A model generated the notes under the pieces. It was not told where the DNA came from, ran no database searches, and saw only the letters and a list, made by a program, of their open reading frames with translations. This document shows positions 1 through 7,689 of a stretch of DNA of 49,827 nucleotides, one piece after another. The position numbers and the translations under genes were made by a program. The stretch lies in the NCBI GenBank assembly GCA_012840485.1, contig DULG01000053.1, positions 1 through 49,827 of the forward strand, written 5' to 3'. The stretch's first letter is position 1. Each line of letters begins with the position of its first letter. This DNA comes from Clostridia bacterium. Lineage in GTDB: Bacteria; Bacillota; Thermoanaerobacteria; Thermoanaerobacterales; Thermoanaerobacteraceae.

Positions 1-134
1 AAGGCATGGATGCCGATTGTGCCCGGTACCCTGCCGGAACCTGAAGGTCGAGCTTTAGTTTTGTCGCTTTGGAACATCGGAGCGACGATGCAAAATATCT
101 CCTTTGAAAATTTTTTAATTTTGTCAACAAACTG
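1..134 (-). repeat. Dispersed palindromic repeat, copy A (cut by window edge)
   Basis: The reverse complement of this stretch matches 27953-28070 almost base for base over about 80 bp, including the GATATTTTGCAT arm (88-99 here) and the GC-rich core with GGTTCCGGCAGGGTACCGGG. The inner boundary motif CAGTTTGTTGAC (reverse complement at 123-134) also occurs at 27953 and 46217. Only one side of the element is inside the window. It is GC-rich in an AT-rich genome, has no ORF, and sits next to a terminator, as copy B does. Confidence 0.85.
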
Positions 135-166
135 GCACTCCATCTTTTTAAGGTGGAGTGCTTTTT
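135..166 (+). terminator. Rho-independent terminator of the gene left of the window
   Basis: A stem of GCACTCCATC pairs with GGTGGAGTGC (one G-T pair) around a short T-rich loop and is followed by a T run. It directly abuts repeat copy A. Confidence 0.8.
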
Positions 167-239
167 ATATAGAGGATTTTTAAGATTTTTGTAGAAATAA
201 TAACCTATATAATAAATCATAGTTTTAGGGGGATTAGAG

Positions 240-1406
240 ATGAACTTTGAAGACAGAGTGGCAAAAAGAGCGAAGTCCATAGAAATATCTACCATAAGAT
301 ATTTCTTTAACATGGCACGAGAGGTGCCGGGAGCAATATCCCTTGCTATTGGAGAGCCAGATTTTGTAACGCCAGCGCACATAAGAGAGGCAGCAAAAAA
401 AGCCCTCGATGAAGGCAAAACAGGATATACTGTAAATCCTGGACTTATTGAATTGAGGCAAGAAATTTCGAATTATCTTAAGAGAAGGTATAACCTTTCT
501 TACAATCCGGAAACTGAAATTTTAGTTACCATTGGGGCTACAGAAGCTATATACGTCGCTTTAAACACTTTGGTAGAAGAAGGAGATGAAGTATTAATTC
601 CAGAACCTTCATTTGTGGCATACCATCCTTGTACAATTCTTGCAGGTGCTAAATCTGTTTTTGTGCCAACATATGAGGAGGATGATTTTGTATTAAGGGC
701 AGATGTTTTAGAGAAGTACATTACGAACAAATCAAAAGTGTTAATTCTTCCTTATCCTAATAATCCAACTGGCGCGGTAATGCCAAAAGAAGCGATGGAA
801 AAGATAGCTGGAGTAGTCAAAAAACATGACCTTATTGTGGTTACTGATGAAATTTACTCCGAATTAATATATAGTGGGTTTGAGCACATAAGCTTTGCAT
901 CTTTGCCGGGCATGTGGGAAAGGACAATTACTATAAACGGTTTTTCTAAATCCTATGCGATGACAGGATGGCGTCTCGGATATATAGCGGCACCAGAGTA
1001 TTTTGTAAAACATATGACAAAAATACACCAATATGCTGTTACAGCAGCAGCTACAATGTGCCAGTATGCCGGAGTTGAGGCTATAAAAAATGGGGATGAA
1101 GATATTTTAAGAATGAGAGATGAATACGATAGGAGAAGAAAGTATTTACTTCAAAGTGTGAGAGAAATGGGACTTGATTGTTTTGAACCCAAAGGTGCTT
1201 TTTACATATTCCCTTCAATAAAAAAGACAGGCCTTACGTCGACAGAATTTGCTAAAAGACTCCTTTACGAAGCAAAAGTTGCAGTTGTGCCTGGAAATGC
1301 CTTTGGAGAAAATGGTGAAGGATATGTTCGCATGGCTTATGCAACCTCTATGGAAAACCTAGAAGAAGCAGTAAAAAGAATGAAAGAATTTATGTCAAAA
1401 CTATAA
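240..1406 (+). CDS. Class I/II pyridoxal-phosphate aminotransferase
   Basis: Fold-type I aminotransferase of 388 aa, full length for the family. It should transfer an amino group between an amino acid and a 2-oxoacid in the cytoplasm. The PLP lysine is K237 in the segment GFSKSYAMTGWR; NNPTG at 174-178 and TDEIY at 202-206 carry the cofactor-contact Asn, Asp and Tyr; a C-terminal GYVRMAY holds the substrate carboxylate arginine. It most resembles the aspartate/PatA group, but the substrate cannot be fixed from sequence alone. The ATG follows an AGGGGG ribosome site about 8 bases upstream. The gene is flanked by its own spacers and appears monocistronic. A weak promoter with TATAAT near 210-220 is possible. 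Confidence 0.9.
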   Translation: MNFEDRVAKRAKSIEISTIRYFFNMAREVPGAISLAIGEPDFVTPAHIREAAKKALDEGKTGYTVNPGLIELRQEISNYLKRRYNLSYNPETEILVTIGATEAIYVALNTLVEEGDEVLIPEPSFVAYHPCTILAGAKSVFVPTYEEDDFVLRADVLEKYITNKSKVLILPYPNNPTGAVMPKEAMEKIAGVVKKHDLIVVTDEIYSELIYSGFEHISFASLPGMWERTITINGFSKSYAMTGWRLGYIAAPEYFVKHMTKIHQYAVTAAATMCQYAGVEAIKNGDEDILRMRDEYDRRRKYLLQSVREMGLDCFEPKGAFYIFPSIKKTGLTSTEFAKRLLYEAKVAVVPGNAFGENGEGYVRMAYATSMENLEEAVKRMKEFMSKL

Positions 1407-1553
1407 AATAGCTATATTTTTAGTTTAGTTAAGCTATAATTTCTAAGTATTAGTATAAGGGTTAATTTTTTAATCTTATCTAGTATCTTAAAAAGGGGAA
1501 ACCCTTTTATTTTTTTGGCAATAATATAATAGTTTACTTTTGCCACATTTACA

Positions 1554-1582
1554 TTGAAAAATGTTAAGCTTTTCATTATAGT
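1554..1582 (+). promoter_or_regulatory. Promoter of the PRD regulator/PTS operon
   Basis: TTGAAA (1554-1559), a 17-base spacer and TATAGT (1577-1582). A second overlapping candidate is TTTTCA-17-TATAAT (1570-1598). If the second is used, transcription would begin at about 1605, too late for the 1604 ATG. Confidence 0.5.
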
Positions 1583-1603
1583 ATAAATAGAATATAATTT
1601 AAA

Positions 1604-3736
1604 ATGAAAGAGGTGATAATTATCACTCTCAATGAAAGAAGTAAACAAATTCTTATGAAACTTATTAATTCTAATGAGCCTGTAAAAATCTCTGACCTTG
1701 CAAAAATATTCAATGTAAGCAGCAGAACCATAAGGTACGACCTTGATGCAATTGATGAATTTTTAAAGTACAATAGTTTGCCACAATTGATACGCAAACC
1801 GAATGTAGGTGTGAAATTTTCTGAACTATTGGAACACAAAAACAAGGTTTTATCTCTCTTTGACAGTCTTACACCCTATTACTACAACTTATCGCAACAA
1901 GAAAGGGTAAACATAATACTCAGTGAACTTATACAACAAAGAGATTATATAACTATAAATAACTTGGCAGATAAATTGATGGTTTCAAGAAGTACCGTTA
2001 TAAATGACCTAAAAAGCGTAAGAAAATGGCTTATAGAACATGGACTTCAGTTAAAATCTACACCAAAGTATGGAATAAAAGTTATAGGGGATGAAAAACA
2101 ATTAAGAAGAGCTGCTGTAGAACTTTTAACAGAAACGCTTGACATTGATAGGGCTTTAGATATTGTAAAATCTCCGATGCATGGCCGAAATATTGGCGTT
2201 GATAAGCAAATTACAAAACTCTTCGAAGATATAGACATACCTTATATAGAACAATGCGTACAAATAGCAGAGAAAGAATTAGAAACTGTTTTTTCTGATG
2301 CGGCATTTTCTGGTCTTGTAGTACACATAGCAATAGCGATTAAGAGGATTCAACTAGGGAAAGACATAATTATGCCAAAAGAAGAATTAAAAGCTTTGGA
2401 AATTACAAAAGAATTTGCTGTCGCATCAAATATTGCAAAAATGTTGGAGGACCATTTTAAAGTTTCTATTCCTATTGATGAAATTGGCTATATCACTGTT
2501 CATTTACTTGGAAGCAATGTTACAAAAACACATCCTTATCCTAATGAAAACTGGGTTGAGTACCAACTTATTACAGAGAAAATTATACGAAATGTGAGTG
2601 ATAAAATAAATAAAGATTTATCAAGAGATAGGCAGCTTTTTGAAGGACTTTTAGATCACTTAAGACCCACGGTATATCGGTTAAAGCATGGACTCAAATT
2701 AAAAAACCCTATTTTAGATGAGATTAAGACAAACTATAGAGAACTTTTTGAAATAGTTAAAGAAAGTTTGAAACCTATAGAGGATTATACAGGAAAACTG
2801 CTAAATGAGGAAGAGGTAGGCTATTTCGCGATACATTTTGGTGCTGCAATTGAAAGATTAAAAGTAACTTCAGCCTCTAAACCAAATATTTTAGTTGTAT
2901 GTGGCACAGGTATAGGTACAGCAAAACTTCTTTCTTCCAGGTTACAATCAGTTTTTGATGTAAATATAGTTGATGCTGTTGCATATCATCAGGTGAAAGA
3001 TATATTAAAAGAAAAAAATGTAGATTTAATAGTATCTACTGTGCCAATTCAATTGGAGGGAATTAAAACCATTGAAGTAAATCCCCTTCTTACAGAAAAA
3101 GACATAGAATTATTAAAAGACTTTGTTATTAAACCTAAGGTGCAAGGGACAGTTATTGATGATTTAATAAAAATAATAGAAAAGCATTGTGTGATAGGCA
3201 ATCGTGAAAAATTAATAGAAGATTTATCAAAATTTTTAAATGTAGCATCATATGAAAATACGAGAGGAGTTGTACAACCAGTGTTAAAAGACCTTTTGAC
3301 GAAGGAGACTATAAAACTGAATGTTGAAGCAAAAGACTGGGAAGAAGCAGTGAGGATAGGAGGTGAGCTATTAGTTAAAAAAGGTTTTGCTGAACCTCAG
3401 TATGTTGAGGCGATGATAAACACTGTAAAAGAAATGGGGCCTTACATTGTAATTGCGCCAGGTATAGCAATGCCACATGCAAGGCCAGAAGCAGGTGCAA
3501 AAAAAATAGGCATGAGTTTAATCACACTAAAAAATCCTGTTAACTTTGGAAACAAAGAAAACGATCCAGTAAAAATTGTAGTTTCCCTCTGTGCAATAGA
3601 CCACTCATCACACCTTAAAGCCCTCACGGAATTGGTAGAACTTTTGGGGGATGAAGAGAAGGTAGAGATTATAAAAAATGCAAGAAATACTAAACAAGTT
3701 ATTTATTTAGTGAAGAGGAGGGATTCACTTGTATAA
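1604..3736 (+). CDS. PRD-containing PTS-regulated transcriptional activator (MtlR/BglG type) with EIIB and EIIA domains
   Basis: Multidomain regulator of up to 710 aa. Two helix-turn-helix domains lie at about 10-65 and 85-145 (motifs SSRTIRYDLD and SRSTVINDLK). Two PTS regulation domains follow (about 190-300 and 310-415), then an EIIB-like domain with CGTGIGTAK (C433) and an EIIA-fru/mtl domain with MPHARP (H625). In this family, phosphorylation of these sites couples activity to sugar transport. The gene heads and overlaps a PTS operon that has no separate EIIA gene. The start is uncertain: the 1604 ATG has no ribosome site, while a good one (AGAGGTG, 1609-1615) lies just inside and would serve ATT/ATC at 1619-1624. 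Either start keeps all domains. Confidence 0.9.
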   Translation: MKEVIIITLNERSKQILMKLINSNEPVKISDLAKIFNVSSRTIRYDLDAIDEFLKYNSLPQLIRKPNVGVKFSELLEHKNKVLSLFDSLTPYYYNLSQQERVNIILSELIQQRDYITINNLADKLMVSRSTVINDLKSVRKWLIEHGLQLKSTPKYGIKVIGDEKQLRRAAVELLTETLDIDRALDIVKSPMHGRNIGVDKQITKLFEDIDIPYIEQCVQIAEKELETVFSDAAFSGLVVHIAIAIKRIQLGKDIIMPKEELKALEITKEFAVASNIAKMLEDHFKVSIPIDEIGYITVHLLGSNVTKTHPYPNENWVEYQLITEKIIRNVSDKINKDLSRDRQLFEGLLDHLRPTVYRLKHGLKLKNPILDEIKTNYRELFEIVKESLKPIEDYTGKLLNEEEVGYFAIHFGAAIERLKVTSASKPNILVVCGTGIGTAKLLSSRLQSVFDVNIVDAVAYHQVKDILKEKNVDLIVSTVPIQLEGIKTIEVNPLLTEKDIELLKDFVIKPKVQGTVIDDLIKIIEKHCVIGNREKLIEDLSKFLNVASYENTRGVVQPVLKDLLTKETIKLNVEAKDWEEAVRIGGELLVKKGFAEPQYVEAMINTVKEMGPYIVIAPGIAMPHARPEAGAKKIGMSLITLKNPVNFGNKENDPVKIVVSLCAIDHSSHLKALTELVELLGDEEKVEIIKNARNTKQVIYLVKRRDSLV
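1613..1626. promoter_or_regulatory. Perfect 14-bp palindrome at the start of the regulator gene
   Basis: GTGATAATTATCAC is a perfect palindrome overlapping the ribosome-binding site and first codons. It could be an autoregulatory operator. The core resembles Fur-type boxes, but no regulator can be assigned. Confidence 0.4.
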
Positions 3737-4034
3737 AGCGTTAGTAGCATGTCGAGCAGGTATGGGATCAAGTCTTTTATTAAAAATTAAGGTCGAGCAA
3801 GTTATCAAGGAAAATGGTTATCCCATTAAGACAGAGCATGGAAACTTAGATTCATTGATTGGATTTACAGGGGATTTACTAATTACAATGGAAGACTTAG
3901 CAGAGAAATTGAAGGATAAAGTTCCGTATGTTATAGGGATTCGAAACATTATTGATAAAGATGAAATCAAAGAAAAAATTGAAGAGAATCTAGAATTTGA
4001 AAATAATAAACAATTAAGGAGGAGAGACAAATGA
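3729..4034 (+). CDS. PTS EIIB component, UlaB/SgaB type
   Basis: A small cytoplasmic EIIB of 101 aa. The phospho-acceptor is C8 in ACRAGMGSS, the P-loop typical of the ascorbate/galactitol EIIB group. It would receive phosphate from an EIIA and pass it to sugar bound by the EIIC encoded next. The start is TTG at 3729 behind GAGGAGGG, overlapping the regulator end by 8 bases. The end overlaps the EIIC start by 4 bases, so translation is probably coupled. The C-terminal tail (LRRRDK) is charged and variable. The substrate is not determined. Confidence 0.85.
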   Translation: MYKALVACRAGMGSSLLLKIKVEQVIKENGYPIKTEHGNLDSLIGFTGDLLITMEDLAEKLKDKVPYVIGIRNIIDKDEIKEKIEENLEFENNKQLRRRDK

Positions 4035-5308
4035 TAGAAGCACTATTAGGTCAGGTAAGAAATACTGCTTTAATTGTAGGTTTAGTTGCATTCATCGGCT
4101 TGGTATTGCAAAAGAAATCTACAACTGAAGTGATTACTGGAACCACTAAAACAATTTTAGGTTTTATGATCTTTAATATTGGTACTGCCGCCTTATCTAG
4201 AGTAGTTAATAATTTTGCAGAATTATTTAATGCTGGATTTGGTATTGAAGGGGTTACTACACAAGTTGAGGTAGCAACAAGTCTAGCGATGAATAAGTAT
4301 GGTAGTGAAGTTGCCTTAGTCTTTGTTTTAGGATTTATATTTAATTTAATTATTGCGAAATATACAAGGTTTAAAGCAATATTCTTAACAGGACAGCACT
4401 TCTTATATTTTGCAGCTGTTCTTACATTAATATTTATTGCACTAGGATTTTCTCCGGCAGTTGTGGTTATTGCTGGTGGTTTAGTTTTAGGTTTCTGTGC
4501 AGCAGCTTTACCAATGTTAGCTCAACCATATATGGAGAAAATTACTGGAAGCAAAGACTTTGCGATGGGACATTTCAACCTTATTGGTTATACTTTCGCA
4601 GGTTGGGTTGGTAAATTTTTTGCGAAATCTAAAGAAAAAGAAGGCAAAAAAGAAATTAAAATGCCAGAATTCTTTGAATTATTTAGAGATTTCGTATTCT
4701 CTGTAGCGTTATTTATGGTTGTTTTATTCTACGTTGCAGTGATTGCCTGTGCAGTGAAGGGTCAATTAGATCTTGTTAAAAAAATGGCTGGTAATGACAT
4801 TTGGTTTATTTATCCATTCTTACAAGGCTTACAATTTGCAGCAGGTATGAGTGTATTAATTTATGGTGTTCGTCAATTTATTGCTGAAATTACTGCAGCA
4901 TTCGTTGCGATTTCAGAAAAATATATTCCTAATTCAATTCCAGCAGTTGACTGCCCAGCGGTTTTTCCATACGCTCCAAATGCTGTAGTTATTGGATTTG
5001 TTGGTTCACTATTGGGTGGATTGTTCGGGATGTTCTTGATGGTTATGTTTAAGAGTCCAGTTATCATGATTCCAGCTGCAGGTATTTGTTTCTTCTCAGG
5101 AGGAACAAGTGGAGTCTTTGGATATGCTTATGGTGGATGGAAAGGTGCTTTAGTTGGGTCATTCTTAGTCGGTATTGCACTGGTAGGACTACCATTAATT
5201 CTTTATCCAGCATTTGCTAAACTAGGAATTGCTACCGCTTCATTCCCTAACATTGACTATAATATTGTCGGAGCATTAATTTATAAGATCTTAAGTTTAT
5301 TTAAATAA
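4031..5308 (+). CDS. PTS EIIC permease, UlaA/SgaT (ascorbate-like) family
   Basis: Polytopic membrane protein of 425 aa with about ten or more hydrophobic segments, and family signatures such as TGQHFLYFAAVLT and the conserved stretch around VDCPAVFPYAPNA. It imports a sugar or sugar acid through the membrane with phosphorylation by the EIIB encoded at 3729. UlaA takes ascorbate in enteric bacteria, but this family includes other substrates, and the aldolase-containing operon points to a sugar acid or modified hexose. The ATG follows GGAGGAGAG. A strong hairpin, not a gene, separates it from the next ORF. Confidence 0.87.
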   Translation: MIEALLGQVRNTALIVGLVAFIGLVLQKKSTTEVITGTTKTILGFMIFNIGTAALSRVVNNFAELFNAGFGIEGVTTQVEVATSLAMNKYGSEVALVFVLGFIFNLIIAKYTRFKAIFLTGQHFLYFAAVLTLIFIALGFSPAVVVIAGGLVLGFCAAALPMLAQPYMEKITGSKDFAMGHFNLIGYTFAGWVGKFFAKSKEKEGKKEIKMPEFFELFRDFVFSVALFMVVLFYVAVIACAVKGQLDLVKKMAGNDIWFIYPFLQGLQFAAGMSVLIYGVRQFIAEITAAFVAISEKYIPNSIPAVDCPAVFPYAPNAVVIGFVGSLLGGLFGMFLMVMFKSPVIMIPAAGICFFSGGTSGVFGYAYGGWKGALVGSFLVGIALVGLPLILYPAFAKLGIATASFPNIDYNIVGALIYKILSLFK

Positions 5309-5309
5309 T

Positions 5310-5347
5310 AAGGTAAAAGAACAAGGAGATCTCCTTGTTCTTACCTT
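5310..5347 (+). terminator. Long intra-operon hairpin after EIIC
   Basis: AAGGTAA and AGAACAAGGAGA pair with TCTCCTTGTTCTTACCTT around almost no loop. There is no long T run afterwards, so it may be an mRNA-stabilising or attenuating stem between the transport and enzyme genes rather than a full terminator. Confidence 0.6.
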
Positions 5348-5450
5348 TAGGAGGTTAGTGTGAAAGTGAAATAGTGAAATTTGGGCACACCAAAAAAGGC
5401 ACCAAACAAAGCTGCCCAAAGCCAAATAAAAGCGAAAGGATGTGAGTAAG

Positions 5451-6221
5451 ATGAAAGACATGAAAGACACTAATAAAAAATATGTAGGTTTATTTACAAA
5501 ATTAATTACTAATCCCGCACTATATCTAATGAGTAAAAATGCAAATATGGATTTCATCTTCTATGATTGTGAACACGGTGTCATTGGCAAAGAGAAATTA
5601 CATGATTTAATTTTATTTGGTAATAATGTAGGTGTACCAACTTTTGTAAGAGTGGCAGAACTTTCACGAAAAGAAGTATCACAGGTTTTAGATTGTGGGG
5701 CTACTGGAATTATGGTACCGATGATTGAGTTAAAAGAAGAAGCAGAAAAACTTGTTTCATGGAGTAAATATCCACCAATTGGACAACGAAGCTATTCAAG
5801 TGGTGCGAATACAAACTATGGACCAAGTGGTGGGCATAAGGAAAACATGGAAAGATTGAACCAGCAAACAGTTACGATCGCTCAAATTGAGACCTTAAAA
5901 GGTGTTGAGCATTGTGAAGAAATTGCTTCCATCCCAGGATTAGATGCGATTATTGTAGGGCCTGTTGATTTGAGCATTTCCTTAGGTAATGTTGGAAACA
6001 TTATGGATCCGAATGAGTTAGAAGCAATAGAGCGAGTAATACAAGCATGTAAGCAGAATGATTTGATGTTTGGAATTATTGGCAGCGAAAAAATCCTAGA
6101 ACACTTTAAGGAAGATGTAAATTATTGGATTTCTGCCACAGATTATAACATTATTCGAGATGGTATTGTGAATGCTGTAAATCGTTTTAAAGACGTATAT
6201 GGGGGTGATTCAAATGAGTAA
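5451..6221 (+). CDS. HpcH/HpaI-family class II aldolase
   Basis: A 256-aa protein of the HpcH/HpaI (2-keto-3-deoxy sugar-acid/4-hydroxy-2-oxoheptanedioate) metal-dependent aldolase family, expected to cleave a 2-keto-3-deoxy acid to pyruvate and an aldehyde. Supporting motifs are DCEHG near the N terminus, the GATGIMVPMI strand, IETLKGVE (metal-binding Glu) and VGPVDLSISLG. ATG 5451 was chosen because AAAGGA lies 10 bases before it; GTG 5442 in the same frame is too close to that site. Five of seven arginines visible in the gene are CGN, unlike most genes here. The operon context fits catabolism of a PTS-imported acid sugar. Confidence 0.82.
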   Translation: MKDMKDTNKKYVGLFTKLITNPALYLMSKNANMDFIFYDCEHGVIGKEKLHDLILFGNNVGVPTFVRVAELSRKEVSQVLDCGATGIMVPMIELKEEAEKLVSWSKYPPIGQRSYSSGANTNYGPSGGHKENMERLNQQTVTIAQIETLKGVEHCEEIASIPGLDAIIVGPVDLSISLGNVGNIMDPNELEAIERVIQACKQNDLMFGIIGSEKILEHFKEDVNYWISATDYNIIRDGIVNAVNRFKDVYGGDSNE

Positions 6222-6816
6222 GCAATCCTTAGAAAACTTCTGGGAGAATTTTCTAATCTCTGTCTGCAACATAATTGATGATCTTTCTACTCAAAATCTA
6301 GAGAAAATAGCCGATTTTATCTTCAATTTTATTTCCAAAGGACATCGACTACATTTTACGGGAGTCGGTAAATCAAGTTATGTTGCACGGTATATGAGTG
6401 CACTTTATTCTTCAATTGGAATTCCTTCATATTTTTTAGATTGTACAGAAGCGGTCCATGGGAGTTCTGGTCAAGTAGTAGAAGGAGATATCGTAATTGC
6501 AGTTTCCAATAGTGGAGAAACTGAAGAACTTAAATACACAGTAAAGACTTTACGAGACAATAAAGCTTATGTTATAGGAATTAGTAAAAGTGAAAAATCC
6601 TGGCTGGCTAAGAATTCGGATTATCATTTAGTTTCGAAGGTTCATAGTGAAGGTGATTATTTAAATAAACCACCAAGAGCATCAGTTGTAGGTCAAATTT
6701 TAGTTTTACAGTCGCTATCAATACTTCTTCAAGATAGAAGAAATCTAAGTTTAGAGGAATATGTTAAATGGCATCCAGCAGGAAAAATCGGAGAGAGTAT
6801 AAAAACTAAAACATAG
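6214..6816 (+). CDS. SIS-domain phosphosugar isomerase-like protein
   Basis: A 200-aa single SIS domain. The phosphosugar-binding pieces are FTGVGKSSYVARYM near residue 50, SGETEE (near 105) and a C-terminal KWHPAGKIGES that recalls KpsF/GutQ arabinose-5-phosphate isomerases; no CBS domains follow. It would isomerise or bind a ketose/aldose phosphate made by the upstream PTS. ATG 6214 follows a GGGGGTG ribosome site and overlaps the aldolase by 8 bases. Half of its arginine codons are CGN (CGA, CGG), like the upstream aldolase. The precise substrate is unknown; 6-phospho-3-hexuloisomerase-like activity is another option. Confidence 0.8.
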   Translation: MSKQSLENFWENFLISVCNIIDDLSTQNLEKIADFIFNFISKGHRLHFTGVGKSSYVARYMSALYSSIGIPSYFLDCTEAVHGSSGQVVEGDIVIAVSNSGETEELKYTVKTLRDNKAYVIGISKSEKSWLAKNSDYHLVSKVHSEGDYLNKPPRASVVGQILVLQSLSILLQDRRNLSLEEYVKWHPAGKIGESIKTKT

Positions 6817-6838
6817 ATATGATATGATTTATTAAAGG

Positions 6839-7048
6839 GGAAATGTGTGTAGATAATGAATTATTAGTTTTAACGCGCATATTGCTTAAAAGATCTATTA
6901 TTCGCTTAGAATTAGTAAATCCGGGGTATTTGGGGATGCAACATTAGCTACTAGAGAGAAGGTCGAATATTTACTGGATTCAATGGTAGATTTTATAATA
7001 GATAAAATAACGAAAATTATTGATGAAATAGATAGGAAAATTGAATGA
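6839..7048 (+). pseudogene. Decayed creatininase-family amidohydrolase (C-terminal remnant)
   Basis: From about 6890 one frame reads KIYYSLRISKSGVFGDATL and continues ATREKVEYLLDSMVDF before a stop at 7046-7048. The SGVFGD.TLAT.EKG pattern is the C-terminal end of creatininase-family proteins, some of which act as lactonases or amidases on sugar-like substrates. A TAA precedes the segment and the N-terminal two thirds are missing. It sits in operon order after the SIS gene and overlaps the next remnant by ATGA. Confidence 0.65.
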
Positions 7049-7420
7049 TTCATTCGTTAAATATTGATGTAATCAAGACTGCCAGCAGGTAGGATAAACT
7101 AGCCATACCCGCAGCTATGACGCCGACAGAGATATTGACTGCATATGAAAATGGTGCAGAGATAGTAATGGTATTTTCTGCTGGCTTATTAGGTCCGTCG
7201 TATTTTAAAGAGGTGTTGGGACCATTATTTCATATACCACTGATGGTCACAGCAGGGATAACAATAAATAATGTCTTTGAGTTTAAAAAGTAGGTATTAA
7301 ATTGTTTAGCATCGGTTCTGCACTTTTAGATAGTGAAGCTATTAAGGCTGTGATTTTGATAAGATAAAGGATATAGCAAGAAAATTTGTAATTGCTCTAG
7401 CGAATGATATTTCCAGTTGA
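7045..7420 (+). pseudogene. Decayed KDPG/KHG aldolase (eda-like)
   Basis: Translation in three successive frames restores the C-terminal half of a 2-keto-3-deoxy-6-phosphogluconate aldolase. Frame 1 gives DVIKTASR, a TAG (7090-7092), then IPAAMTPTEILTAYENGAE and GPLFHIPLMVTAGITINNV, ending at a TAG (7291). A second frame from 7290 gives SIGSALLDSEAIKA, and a third from 7355 gives FDKIKDIARKFVIALA. One nonsense codon and two frameshifts make it inactive. The Schiff-base lysine of the family (in the VKVFPA motif) reads as VMVFSA, so even the active site has changed. Confidence 0.85.
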
Positions 7421-7458
7421 TTGATTAGTTAATGTTAATAATAAAGATAAAATTGAGT

Positions 7459-7482
7459 GAGACCGTTTTCGGTCTCTTTTTA
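7459..7482 (+). terminator. Terminator closing the PTS island
   Basis: GAGACCG-tttt-CGGTCTC followed by a T run. It marks the original 3' end of the operon, after the aldolase remnant. Confidence 0.85.
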
Positions 7483-7581
7483 TAGTTTAATTGTGGAAAT
7501 TTCTAGTTTTTGGTGAAAAGGTCGGGATGGTTATCTTTCTGAATGCCTGCTATAAAAACTAATTTTCTTTTTCTGCCCCAT

Positions 7582-7611
7582 TTCCTTATTCTCTCCCCCA
7601 TGTGTTATAAT
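7582..7611 (+). promoter_or_regulatory. Extended -10 promoter of the alcohol dehydrogenase
   Basis: TGT-TATAAT at 7603-7611 is an extended -10; the -35 region (around TTCCTT, 7582-7587) is weak. This puts the 5' leader at about 70 bases before the ATG at 7690. No Rex-type inverted repeat was seen. Confidence 0.5.
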
Positions 7612-7689
7612 TTTTTAAGAGCCATTTTTATTCATCTTGATAACTTCACATATGGCAACACGATAAAAGACTTTTGGGGGAGTGATTTT

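Noticed and set aside
7045-7420. KDPG aldolase lesions as sequencing errors
   Set aside because: A nonsense codon, two frameshifts, loss of the N-terminal half and a changed active-site motif, next to another remnant, point to real decay.
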